Shown here: one piece after another, positions 50,594 through 59,157 of the stretch | Layout: every line of letters starts with the position of its first letter | Position numbering within the stretch: the first letter of the stretch is position 1 | Origin: CAVQLX01 sp963811605 | Lineage (GTDB): Bacteria > Desulfobacterota > Binatia > DP-6 | Reading direction: 5' to 3' | Length of the DNA: 64,000 bases | Assembly: GCA_963811605.1 (NCBI GenBank) | Contig: CAWESA010000008.1 | Location: 248,001 to 312,000 of the forward strand | Position numbers and translations under genes: made by a program | Notes under the pieces: generated by a model | Seen by the model: the letters and a program-made list of their open reading frames with translations, nothing else | What the model was told of the DNA's origin: nothing | Database searches by the model: none

Positions 50594-51508
50594 TTAGGGG
50601 CTCGGATTACACCAGGGGATGAGGCTAGTTGTTGACACCAGCTCTGCCTCGCATGTTTGGAATTCGTCATAGGTGAGACCCAGTTCCACACTTGCGCTCG
50701 TTGTCAGGAGCCCGCATTTGTAAGAGCACCCGAAGAAACAGCTTGCTGAGGTATAGGCATCCTCTAGGATGGCAGCTGCAGTCTCTCTTCCATAGATGGC
50801 GACATATCCCTCGCCCCACTTCTCAGAGAAGCGGCCAATATAGCATCCTAACTCGCTTGTCTTTGTGGGAATGGTTATCTCGGCTGCGAGCGATTGAGCC
50901 GGTGCACCTGCCCAACAAGGACATTGAAATGCAGGGAGCGTCGCGTTTCCGAGACTTCCGACGCACTCATCCACCAGCGTCTCCAAGGCCCTCGCCGTGT
51001 CGGCACACGTCCCGAGCCCGTCAGCCTTCGCCACCGCGGTCGTGAGCTTCGTCTCGGCCTTGTCCAGGCACGGCGTGTCAAACGCCAGCCCCTTGAGGAG
51101 CGCCTTCTGGTGACACTTCGTCTTGGCGTAGGTCGTCGTCCCGACCGCCTTCATCTTCGCCGCCGCGCACTTCGCGCCGCCCGTGATCGCGCCGGCGAGG
51201 CTCGCCACGCACGTATCCACGAGTGCCTCGACGGCGGCGGTATCGCCCGTAACGGCACACCCCCCCTTCGCCTCGGCCCCACCGAACGCGGCGACGAACT
51301 TCTGCTCGGCCTTCGTCAAGCATGTCGAGTCGACGGTGGAACCGTTCGCGAGCGCCTTCTGGTAGCACTTGGCCTTCGCGCCAACCTTGGCCCCCGCCGC
51401 CTTCGTCTTCGTCGCAGCGCACTTCTGCGCCGACGTTGGCCCAGCTTGCGCGCTGCCGGCAACCAGCAGCGCGAGCGCCGCCCCGCTGGCCCACCTGAGA
51501 TACTTCAT
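50594..51508 (-). CDS. Secreted protein with two Cys/Lys/Ala-rich tandem repeats
   Basis: A 304-aa exported protein with signal peptide 1-22. Two ~80-residue repeats occupy ~30-106 and 114-186; their Cys spacing is the same (C-x17-C-x14-C-x20-C, then x15 or x13 to the last Cys). Unit text is CAATKTKAAGAK...KCYQKAL and CAAAKMKAVG...KCHQKAL. The last ~110 residues are more polar with CPCW, a CFFGCSYKCG cluster and PWCNPSP end. Each unit is probably a disulfide-stapled helical hairpin. Function unknown. Confidence 0.78.
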   Translation of the reverse strand: MKYLRWASGAALALLVAGSAQAGPTSAQKCAATKTKAAGAKVGAKAKCYQKALANGSTVDSTCLTKAEQKFVAAFGGAEAKGGCAVTGDTAAVEALVDTCVASLAGAITGGAKCAAAKMKAVGTTTYAKTKCHQKALLKGLAFDTPCLDKAETKLTTAVAKADGLGTCADTARALETLVDECVGSLGNATLPAFQCPCWAGAPAQSLAAEITIPTKTSELGCYIGRFSEKWGEGYVAIYGRETAAAILEDAYTSASCFFGCSYKCGLLTTSASVELGLTYDEFQTCEAELVSTTSLIPWCNPSP

Positions 51509-51737
51509 TGCATCGTTCCCCTCTCGTGGTCTTCGCACCACGCTCCACCATCCGTCGCCCCTATGGCACGCGAACGTCTGAACCCAAGAGAAGTCGTCGG
51601 TCACGTAAACGTCATGGTGCGTCCTCCTGACCCCACTCACTCGGGTGAGGCTCTCGATTCCTCGCGCCGGACAGCATCTGCGCCGCCTCCGCCCCGATTG
51701 GTGTGGTGGCGGTGGCGCTCTTCTCACCGGAGACACT

Positions 51738-51763
51738 GTGAAAACCCGCGGCACATCTGTGCC
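51738..51763 (+). repeat. 26-bp element, copy 1 (GTGAA...GGCACATCTGTGCC)
   Basis: A 26-bp sequence ending in the dyad GGCACA-TC-TGTGCC. It matches the copy at 52378 in 21 of 26 positions, in the same orientation, exactly 640 bases away. It lies 12 bases after the stop of the stand-alone regulator-domain gene and upstream of the secreted repeat-protein gene. Possible operator or small interspersed repeat. Confidence 0.6.
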
Positions 51764-51775
51764 ATCGGGCCCAGG

Positions 51776-52330
51776 TCAGGTGATCCAGCGAATCGGGTGG
51801 CGCGGGTCCGGGGTGTAGCAGCAGTACCGCCCGCGCCGCACGGTCGCCGCGAGGTGCGCGGCGAGATCGGGATGATTGGTCGTCAGGCGGATCAAGGCAT
51901 TTCGGATTGCCTTCGTCACCGACAGACGCGCCTGGTCGGGTCGAGGCGGCATCCTGCGGGACGACGCGGCGGCGACCAGGTGCTCGACGCGGATGCGCGC
52001 GCCCGGACGGCCCAACAACCGGGCCAGGTACTGCAGGCCCCGCATGTCCCGCACGCGGACGACGGTGCCCGCAAAATCTATCGTCCAGTAGTCCCCTTCG
52101 CGCTGGAAGCGATGGGTCTCCACCGACGGACCGGGCGATCCTCGCGCCAGCTCGACCAGGTCGCCGAGCGCGCCCAGGAGGTCGGTTCGATCAGCCAGGA
52201 GGCGGCGCAGGAGGGCTACTACCGACAGCCCATCGTCCGCGAGGCGGTTGTGGAGCCGCGCGACCAGTGCGGCGGGGGCGTCGGCGCCCGCGAGCGCACG
52301 GATCAGGCGCGCGATCTCGGACTGGGTCAT
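51776..52330 (-). CDS. Stand-alone paralogue of the ATPase regulator's C-terminal domain
   Basis: A 184-aa protein from ATG 52330. Its second half repeats the end of the 1100-aa ATPase upstream: FQREGDYWTIDF / FHREGDYWTIGY, RDMRGLQYLARLL / RDGRGLQYLARLL, ARLSVTKAIRNAL / ARLTVTKGIKAAL, and CYTPDPRHPIRW / VYRPDPRRPIHW. The N-terminal ~75 residues are helical. The shared part looks like a winged-helix-type DNA- or RNA-binding region with a second helical domain, common at the C-terminus of ATPase regulators. A dyad element lies 48 bases upstream. Confidence 0.78.
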   Translation of the reverse strand: MTQSEIARLIRALAGADAPAALVARLHNRLADDGLSVVALLRRLLADRTDLLGALGDLVELARGSPGPSVETHRFQREGDYWTIDFAGTVVRVRDMRGLQYLARLLGRPGARIRVEHLVAAASSRRMPPRPDQARLSVTKAIRNALIRLTTNHPDLAAHLAATVRRGRYCCYTPDPRHPIRWIT

Positions 52331-52377
52331 TCGGGTGGACGGGACGCCTGGCACTGCGGGAACCTGCTCGAAGGACC

Positions 52378-52403
52378 GTGAAGAACGCTGGCACATCTGT
52401 GCC
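52378..52403 (+). repeat. 26-bp element, copy 2 (GTGAA...GGCACATCTGTGCC)
   Basis: Second copy of the 26-bp element; the 14-base dyad core is identical to copy 1. It lies between the stop of the large ATPase gene (52523) and the start of the stand-alone domain gene (52330), in the position expected of an operator for the latter. Confidence 0.6.
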
Positions 52404-52522
52404 GCTTGCTCGTCGGGACCGCGGGCGTGGTCGCGATCGGGTCGAGGCCCATCGGCGCCTCGGCGGCTTGTCGGAAGCAGGACTGACCAGGCTGGCCGCG
52501 CCGAGGCGGCATGCCGACGGGC

Positions 52523-55500
52523 TCACTCGCGCCAGTGGATCGGCCGACGCGGGTCGGGCCGGTAGACGCAGAGATAGCCGCGCTTCACCGTCGCCATCAG
52601 ATGGTCGGCCAGCGCCGGATGCACCTCGGCCAGCTTCGCCAGCGCCGCCTTGATTCCCTTGGTGACGGTCAGCCGCGCCCGCTCCGCATGCGACGCCGCC
52701 CGCCGGTCGCGGTGCAGGGCCGTCAGTTCCCCGCATAGCAGGTCGATCTCGCGGCGCGCCCCCGCTGCGTGGCCCAGATCGTTGCACGCCTCGGCCTCGG
52801 CCAGCTCCGCCCGCAGCTCCTCGGCCCGTCGGCGGTACTCGGCCGCTGCGCGGGCGTCGAGAACCGGCCCTGCGTCGCCCAGGTTACGCGCCGCGACGGT
52901 CTCCCCGTCGTGTGCCACGTGGCAGACGGTGCCGCTGTCGCCGGCGGTGAGGAAGGTCGCGGGCATCTCCTGACCGGGCTGGTGCAGCAGCCGTGCGAGG
53001 TACTGCAAGCCGCGACCGTCGCGGACCTGCACGGTGCGCTCGGCATAACCGATGGTCCAGTAGTCGCCCTCGCGGTGGAAGACGCCCTCCTCGGGCGGGC
53101 TCGTGGCCGCGCTGCGGGGCACCGCCTCGTCCAGCACTGCGATGTTGCGCAGCAGCCCAGCCATGCCGATCTCCTCGGCGATCGCGCGCGATTCGGCGAG
53201 CAGCGCCGCGGCCTGGGGTGCGTTCCCTCGGTGCCGCCGCAGCAGCAGGGCGTACTCGTGGAGCGACCGGGCAAGGAACGGACGAGCGCCCACCCGGCGC
53301 GTCTCGGCGATCGCGTGCTCGAAGTGCGCGGCCGCCTCGTCGTGGCAGCCCAGCGTGCTGGCGAGAAGGCCGAGGGCGTGCGTGGCGGGGCCGAGCGATA
53401 CGGCCAGGGCCCAATGCACCCAGTAGGGGGCATATGGCAACAGGGCCTCGTAGAGCGAAGCGGCATGCTCGGCGTCCTCGAGGACAGCGCACGACTCGCT
53501 GAGGAACGTGGCGGCGACAACGCCGAGGATGTTCGCCCGAACGGCGGCAAGGACTCGCGAGGCGATGCGATCGACGATCCTCCGGGCCTCGTCGACCCTC
53601 CCCGCCTCGCACTCGACCCAGGCAAGCAGCGAGCGAGCCGCAGGGTCTGGATGCAGTCCGAAGATCCCGTGGTACTCCTGGGCGAACTCGTGGGGATCTC
53701 CCTGGAGGATGCGCATGAACAACATCTGCGCGACGAAGCACCCACGCGCCGCAAACGGGAGCGCCGCCTGACCGAGTTCCAACGTGTCGCGCGCCGCCCG
53801 CTCCGCCTCGGCGAACCGGCCGTCCCGCAGCGGAGGCATGGCAAGGAGCAGACCAGCGTACCACTGTACCACCGGTTGACGCAGGTCCGCGGCGAGCCGT
53901 GACATCGCGGCGATCTCGGCATCCGCGGCCACCGCGTCCCCGTGCTCCATGAGGTGTGCGGAGTGCCACATCCGGCCCACGGCTAGGGCCTCCAGGTCGC
54001 GTGCCCGATCGGCGAGGCGCACCAGCTCGCGGGAACGCGAAAGACGAACACGGGGGTCGTAGACCCGGAAGCACGCGAGAATGGCCGTCATCGCGAGCCG
54101 GAGCGCGGGCTCGTCGCCCAGGCGCCGCGCCATGTCCTCCGCCGCCGACAGAGCACCCTCGCGACGTTCGGCATCACCATAGAAGAGAGCGATTCCCAAC
54201 CGCGCGAGCGCCTGCGCGTTCAGGCTCGCGTCACGGCCGTCCCAGGCGGCGATCGCTTCTTCGAGGAGACTCACCACTGCGGGATCGGGCGCCGGAGGTT
54301 CGGCATAGCTGACGGCCGGCGCGTAGCCGAGCGCGGCCCGCGTCAGAAGCTCAGCCGAGCCCGTCGCCCTCCCGATCGCCGCCGCCGCCTCGAACGCGGC
54401 CCCGGCCTCGGGCGTCGCCCCCGCCCGCTTCAGCGCTTCCCCCAGCCCGAGCAACAGCTCCGCATGCCGGGCGGGCTGGTCAGTCCCTGTCCAACCGAGC
54501 GCCGTGAGCCCCTCGCGATACCAATGCGCCGCCTCCTCGTATGCGAGCACGCGCCGTGCCTCATCCCCGGCCCGCTGCGCCCACGCCACCGCCTCCGCCG
54601 GGTCGCCCGCTGGCCCGGCCGCCACCCAATGGTGCGCGATCTCCGACGCATGGCCGCCGCCCGGGTAGGCCGCCAGCGCCAGCGCCGCGCGCCGATGCAG
54701 CGCCACACGTCGGGCCTCGCCCAGCGCCTCGACCAGCGTCTCGAAGAAGAGCGCGTGCGCGAAGCCGTAGCGCCCGGGCCGCCCCGGGAGCGCCGCCACG
54801 ATCCGCCCCGTCACCGCCTCGTCGACGTGCGCCAGCACCGCATCGATCGGCCATCCGCCCGCGCGCGCGACGGCATCCGTGGCGAACTCCCGCCCGAAGA
54901 GCGCCGCCTGCGTCAGCGTCGTCTGAGCCGCCGCTGACAGCGCGCCCAGATGCCGCCCGATCGCCATGCGCACGGTCGCCGGGATGGCTAGCGTCCCTCC
55001 AGCCGCGGCGTCGACGCCGCCGCGTGCCAGCGCACGCACCACCTCGACCACGTAGAGGGGATTGCCCTCCGTCCGGGCATGCACCCGGGCGGCTAGCGCC
55101 GCGGGCGGCGCGGTCCCGCCCATGTGTGTCATCAGTTCCGCCACCTCGTCCTGCCCGAGGCCGCCCAGCTCGAGCACCTCGCTCACCTGCTCCCGCACCA
55201 GCTCGCCCAGCGTCTCGGCCAGTGGATGTCCCGGCACCAGCGCCACGTCGCGCAGCGTCGCGACCACGACGACGCGCGCCGCCCGCAGCTCGCGTGTCAG
55301 GAACTGCAGCAGCCGCAACGACGACACGTCCGCGCCGTGGAGGTCGTCGAGGACGATCACCAGGAGCCGGCGGGCGGCGCTGCGGAGGAAGACCCGCGTC
55401 ACGGCATCGAAGAACCGAAAACGGGCCTGGTCGCCTTCGCCCGCGGGCACCGTGCGCAGGGCAGGCAGCCGCTCGCGGAGGTCCGGAAGCATGGCCGCGA

Positions 55501-55825
55501 CGTCCGCGGCGTCTGAACCCAGCTCGGCAAGCAGGTTCTCCGCCTCGCGCGTCGAGGCGTAGGCCCGCAGCACTTGCGTCCAGGGCCAGAACGCGGGCGC
55601 GCCCGAGCCCTCGAAGCACCGCCCCGCCAGCACCTCGGCGCCCGCCTCCCTGGCCCAGCCCGCGAAGGCTTCGGCCAGCCAGGTCTTCCCGATCCCGGGT
55701 TCGCCCGCGAGCAGCACGATCCGCCCGTGGCCCGCGGCGGCCGTTGCGAGGGCGGCGCGCAGGACGGCCCGCTCCGACGCCCGGCCCACAAACGGCTCGT
55801 CGCACGGGCTGGGCCGCCTAGCCAT
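52523..55825 (-). CDS. Large AAA-type ATPase regulator (MalT/AAA_16-like) with helical repeats
   Basis: An 1100-aa protein. FVGRASERAVLRAAL starts the ATPase; Walker A is AGEPGIGKTW (~38-48) and Walker B VIVLDDLHGAD (~155-165). Residues ~300-930 are TPR-like helices (LTRAALGYAP, ARLGIALFYGDAERREGALS). The C-terminal ~200 residues contain the EGDYWTI / GRGLQYLARLL domain, a coiled coil (ARAAAEYRRRAEELRAELAE) and a final basic HTH-like part ending RRPIHWRE. STAND-type signal-dependent transcription factors have this layout. No LuxR HTH is seen. A solo paralogue of its C-terminus follows 192 bases downstream. Confidence 0.87.
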   Translation of the reverse strand: MARRPSPCDEPFVGRASERAVLRAALATAAAGHGRIVLLAGEPGIGKTWLAEAFAGWAREAGAEVLAGRCFEGSGAPAFWPWTQVLRAYASTREAENLLAELGSDAADVAAMLPDLRERLPALRTVPAGEGDQARFRFFDAVTRVFLRSAARRLLVIVLDDLHGADVSSLRLLQFLTRELRAARVVVVATLRDVALVPGHPLAETLGELVREQVSEVLELGGLGQDEVAELMTHMGGTAPPAALAARVHARTEGNPLYVVEVVRALARGGVDAAAGGTLAIPATVRMAIGRHLGALSAAAQTTLTQAALFGREFATDAVARAGGWPIDAVLAHVDEAVTGRIVAALPGRPGRYGFAHALFFETLVEALGEARRVALHRRAALALAAYPGGGHASEIAHHWVAAGPAGDPAEAVAWAQRAGDEARRVLAYEEAAHWYREGLTALGWTGTDQPARHAELLLGLGEALKRAGATPEAGAAFEAAAAIGRATGSAELLTRAALGYAPAVSYAEPPAPDPAVVSLLEEAIAAWDGRDASLNAQALARLGIALFYGDAERREGALSAAEDMARRLGDEPALRLAMTAILACFRVYDPRVRLSRSRELVRLADRARDLEALAVGRMWHSAHLMEHGDAVAADAEIAAMSRLAADLRQPVVQWYAGLLLAMPPLRDGRFAEAERAARDTLELGQAALPFAARGCFVAQMLFMRILQGDPHEFAQEYHGIFGLHPDPAARSLLAWVECEAGRVDEARRIVDRIASRVLAAVRANILGVVAATFLSESCAVLEDAEHAASLYEALLPYAPYWVHWALAVSLGPATHALGLLASTLGCHDEAAAHFEHAIAETRRVGARPFLARSLHEYALLLRRHRGNAPQAAALLAESRAIAEEIGMAGLLRNIAVLDEAVPRSAATSPPEEGVFHREGDYWTIGYAERTVQVRDGRGLQYLARLLHQPGQEMPATFLTAGDSGTVCHVAHDGETVAARNLGDAGPVLDARAAAEYRRRAEELRAELAEAEACNDLGHAAGARREIDLLCGELTALHRDRRAASHAERARLTVTKGIKAALAKLAEVHPALADHLMATVKRGYLCVYRPDPRRPIHWRE

Positions 55826-56013
55826 GCCTCAGTCTATCAAGCCCAGTATGGTCGGTGCCAGAGGGCTTCGGAGGCGGGAACGGATCCTCCAGCATTTTCC
55901 GCACTTTCGCCAGTTGAGCGGGCTGGTGGACCTTCCAGTCCTTCTGGGGCGGCGAGACGGATGCGGGCGCCGTTGGCACCGCGGCGCCTGTCGGAGCCGC
56001 GGAAGGCGACGCC

Positions 56014-56499
56014 TTGTGGAGGCCCTCTGACTTGATCCTCCTTCCAAACCACAACACCCGGCTCGAAGCGGATGACGACGACCAGGGACACTGGGTCGTG
56101 AACGTCCGCAAGGGAGGCACGAGCAGCGTGCGCGTCTCCCTGCACAGCGGCTCGCGCTTCGTGTTCTCGCGACACTGCAAGGCGGCCCGCGCGGTCGGCC
56201 TCGACGAGGCACGGATCGTGGCCGTCCCGCACTGGCAGACGGTCGACGTGTTCACGGCGGCCGAACGCGCCGTCCTCGCCTACACCGACTGTCTGGTGCT
56301 CGACGGCGGACGCACGCCGGACGGCGTCTTTGCCGCGCTCAAGAGCCACCTCAGCGACGACGAGATCCTCGAGCTCACCTACGTCACCACACTCTACGAG
56401 ATGCACGCCACGATCTGCCGGGCGCTGCGCCTCGAATACGACGACGTCGAAGAGCGCGTCACCGAGGTTGTCGCCCCCGGGGGGCGGCGATGGATGTGA
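56014..56499 (+). CDS. Carboxymuconolactone decarboxylase/AhpD-like protein, 5' end uncertain or truncated
   Basis: VSLHSGSRFVFSRHCKAARA, VGLDEARIVAVPHWQTVDVF and ILELTYVTTLYEMHATICRA are the helical core of the CMD family. The family CxxC-type motif is here SRFVFSRHC with a single Cys. The N-terminal third normally present (~60 residues) is not recognisable; the frame begins with a TTG at 56014 and a Asp-rich stretch (LEADDDDQGHW). It is likely a 5'-damaged gene or one using the internal GTG near 56098. Role: decarboxylase or peroxidase-like in aromatic catabolism. Confidence 0.6.
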   Translation: MWRPSDLILLPNHNTRLEADDDDQGHWVVNVRKGGTSSVRVSLHSGSRFVFSRHCKAARAVGLDEARIVAVPHWQTVDVFTAAERAVLAYTDCLVLDGGRTPDGVFAALKSHLSDDEILELTYVTTLYEMHATICRALRLEYDDVEERVTEVVAPGGRRWM

Positions 56500-56828
56500 T
56501 GCGCATGGTCGATTCCTGAGAGGAGACGACACGACAGCCCATCGAGTGCACGCGATGAGGTAGTCGCGTACGTTCCGACGCGAGCTGCGGGCGGCCGGGG
56601 CGAACCGTTCTACATCGTTGCGGGACCGCATGCCGGGTCGCCGGCGAGGTTCAGCAACATCTTCGAGGCGATCCGGGGATAGCGGCGCCGTACGCGCTCG
56701 AGGAACCGTCGGTCGACCGCCGCACCTCGACGTCCATGCCGGCGACGACGTCCGCCGCGCGGAGGATAGGCGTCATACGTCCAGGTGGGGTGCAATACGG
56801 TGGCGGTCCGTCGCATCTCATCCGGGTG
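56500..56828. other. Intergenic stretch, no gene seen
   Basis: No frame is convincing. A short minus-strand stretch (~56610-56720: FLERVRRRYPRIASKMLL) looks protein-like but has no conserved context, so it may be another gene remnant. The promoter of the thioesterase-like gene should lie at its right end. Confidence 0.35.
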
Positions 56829-57521
56829 ATGTCGACGCACGTGACGATCGGTTCGCGCTTCTGCGGACCCCCGCGGTCGGGCAACGGCGGCTACTGTTGC
56901 GGGCTCGCGGCGGCAGGCATGGAGGGCGGGACCGAGGTGACCCTGCGCCTCCCCCCGCCCCTCGACCAGCCCCTCCGGCTGAAGCGGGGTGACGCGGTGG
57001 CGCTGTGCGACGGCGACGACGTCGTCGCCGAGGCGCGCCCGATGCCGCTCACGCTTGAGGTGCCGCCCCCACCGTCGTTTCAGGTCGCCGAGGCGATGTC
57101 CGGGCGCTTCGCCGGCTTCGCGAGCCACCCGTTCCCGACCTGCTTCGTATGCGGTCCGGATCGGGCGGCCGGCGACGGGCTACGCATCTTCCCGGGACGC
57201 GCGGGCAACGGCGACGACCTCGTCGGCGCGCCCTGGATCCCCGACTCGTCGCTAGCCGGGATCGACGGCCGCATCCGCCCCGAGTTTCTGTGGGCCGCAC
57301 TCGACTGCCCCGGCTACTTCGCCGTCGCCAACCCCGGGGAACGGGCCGTCCTGGGGCGTATGACCGCCCGGGTCGATCCGGCGGTGGCGCCCGGCGAGCG
57401 GTGCGTCGTCGTCGCCTGGCCGGTGGCCCGTGCGGGCCGCAAGCTGCACGCCGGAACCGCCCTCTACGATTGCTCCGGAACGCTGCGCGGCCGCTCGTTG
57501 CAGACCTGGATCACGGTGTGA
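56829..57521 (+). CDS. Hotdog-fold thioesterase-like protein
   Basis: A 230-aa protein from ATG 56829. IGSRFCGPPRSGNGGYCCGL is the start of a family with two hotdog-like halves (G-x-P-x-S-GNGG motif); FPTCFVCGPDRAAGDGLRIF is a conserved Cys-x2-Cys segment, followed by ALDCPGYFAV and LQTWITV. It likely hydrolyses or binds an acyl-CoA. Upstream in-frame sequence from 56736 is not conserved in character. It precedes the CoA-transferase operon, which runs in the opposite direction. Confidence 0.75.
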   Translation: MSTHVTIGSRFCGPPRSGNGGYCCGLAAAGMEGGTEVTLRLPPPLDQPLRLKRGDAVALCDGDDVVAEARPMPLTLEVPPPPSFQVAEAMSGRFAGFASHPFPTCFVCGPDRAAGDGLRIFPGRAGNGDDLVGAPWIPDSSLAGIDGRIRPEFLWAALDCPGYFAVANPGERAVLGRMTARVDPAVAPGERCVVVAWPVARAGRKLHAGTALYDCSGTLRGRSLQTWITV

Positions 57522-57885
57522 CGGCCAGATCGGTAGCGCATCACGTGTGATCCTTCCAATCGATCCCGCCAATAGTGGCAACTGTCGGGCACCTGCCTCT
57601 CGTCGCCGGGGACCGGCCGGAATCACTTCGACGAGCACATCACGACTGCGACGTCGACATCCCGAAGTGAGCTGTCTGTGGGGAAAGATAGAGATCACAC
57701 CGGCCAGGATTCGCGGGCGAGTGCGCTGGCTCGACGCGGACGGCCAACGCGTTCGGCGTGAGCACCATCCGTGACGACGGCTTCGACGTTCGCGGCGACG
57801 CGCTCACGGTGTGGTCGCGCGCATGCATTCCAGCTCAGCGAGATCGCTCCGGCGACTCGGAACCCGCCCGTGCCCTTTCGCATGC
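57522..57885. other. Intergenic stretch between convergent genes, no gene seen
   Basis: Contains a small dyad ATCAC-GT-GTGAT at 57540-57551 and short frames without conserved character (for example VSTIRDDGFDVRGDALTVWS near 57760, possibly a gene remnant). No T-rich terminator is obvious. Confidence 0.4.
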
Positions 57886-59157
57886 TCATCCCCTGCTCGC
57901 GCGGAGCGGACCCAGGACCTCCGCGTCGTGCTCCCCGAGACGTGGCGCTCGGCATCGGATGTGCCAGGGGGACGCGTCGCCGAGAAACGGTGCTCCGGGG
58001 TAGAGCACGTCGCGGCCGAGATCGTCGTGGTGCACCCTCGTCGGGAAGCCACGCGCGATGAAGTGCGGGTCCTCCATGACGTCCTCCGGCGCGTTGAGCA
58101 CGCCGACGGCGAGCCCCCGTCGTTGGCCCTCCACGAAGAAGTCGGCGGCACGGAGGCGGCTCGCGATGAAGACGAGCGCATCGCGTCCTGCACGGAAAAT
58201 CTCCCGCGTCTCCCCGTCGGTGGCGATGTCGGCGAGCCGGATACCGCCGCGGTCCCGACCCATCTCGAGGAAGACGGCTTCGGGGAAGGCGTCGTATGCG
58301 CCCAGGTCGTGCAGCCACGCGAGCAGCGTCGCGTACTCCTTGGCGCTGCGCGGCGGGACCCCGGTGTGCACCAGGCTTCCCTCCACGTCGGGGGCGATGC
58401 ACGAGGCCGTCGGGTGCGGGCTCGCGTGCCGGCACGTCTGCCGCTCGACCGTCTGTCCCGCCACCAGCCACTCGTAGGTCGCCGCTTCGGTCGTCACGTT
58501 CGCGGCGGCGTACAAGCTCACGTCGATGTGTTGTCCGACGCCGGCGACGCCGCGATGGAGCACCGCGACGAGCGTCGCCACGGCGGCGTGGACGCCACCC
58601 ATGTGCAGCGACTGGTTCCCGCCGCCGCGGATCGGAGGCAGGGCATGATCGTCGTAGCCGCAGCTCCAGACCGGTCCTCCAGCGGCGAGGAGAGTCAGAT
58701 CGGTCGCCTGCTCCCGGGCCCGCGGGCCGCGGCGGCCGAACGGCGTGACCGAGGTCATGATCAGATCGGGACGCAGGCGCACGAGGTCGTCGTAGTCGAT
58801 GCGCCGCTCCGTGAGCGCGCCTGGGGGCTCGCCCTCGAGCACGATGTCGGCGGCGCCGACGAGACGGCGGAACAGATCGAGGTCGTCGTCGCGGTAGTGG
58901 AGATCGAGCGCCACGCCGAGCTTGCTCGTGTGATAGTGCCACCACCACAGGCTACGCTCGGGTCCGGGCACGTCGTCGACGAAGGGCCCGTAGCCGCGCG
59001 TGTGGTGCCCGTCACGCGGCTCCACCAAAACGACCTCCGCGCCAAGGTCGGCGAGTAGCTTGCCCCCGTAGGCCGCCCACTCGCTCGCGAGTTCCACGAC
59101 CCGCAGCCCCGCGAGCGGACCCTCCACCGTTCCCGCGCCGTCACTCGTCGTCGTCAC
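57886..59157 (-). CDS. CaiB/BaiF (family III) CoA-transferase, second copy
   Basis: A 423-aa protein with GTG start overlapping the previous stop (GTGA). GLRVVELASEWAAYGGKLLA and DLGAEVVLVEPRDGHHTRGY are the family III opening, and LGVALDLHYRDDDLDLF and RPDLIMTSVTPFGRRGPRAR the core. The catalytic Asp is expected in the segment around QHIDVSLYAAA. The enzyme moves CoA between acids, often succinyl-CoA to an aromatic or bile-acid-like acid. It is the distal gene of the operon and a diverged tandem copy of the gene at 59154. Confidence 0.9.
   Translation of the reverse strand: MTTTSDGAGTVEGPLAGLRVVELASEWAAYGGKLLADLGAEVVLVEPRDGHHTRGYGPFVDDVPGPERSLWWWHYHTSKLGVALDLHYRDDDLDLFRRLVGAADIVLEGEPPGALTERRIDYDDLVRLRPDLIMTSVTPFGRRGPRAREQATDLTLLAAGGPVWSCGYDDHALPPIRGGGNQSLHMGGVHAAVATLVAVLHRGVAGVGQHIDVSLYAAANVTTEAATYEWLVAGQTVERQTCRHASPHPTASCIAPDVEGSLVHTGVPPRSAKEYATLLAWLHDLGAYDAFPEAVFLEMGRDRGGIRLADIATDGETREIFRAGRDALVFIASRLRAADFFVEGQRRGLAVGVLNAPEDVMEDPHFIARGFPTRVHHDDLGRDVLYPGAPFLGDASPWHIRCRAPRLGEHDAEVLGPLRASRG

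Noticed and set aside
55818..56255. Minus-strand frame with DWKVHQPAQLAKVRKMLEDP upstream of the ATPase gene
   Set aside because: Protein-like composition over a short stretch only; it overlaps the CMD-like gene and no domain is recognised.
57540..57551. ATCAC-GT-GTGAT dyad after the thioesterase-like gene
   Set aside because: Only 5-bp arms, single copy and no regulatory position.
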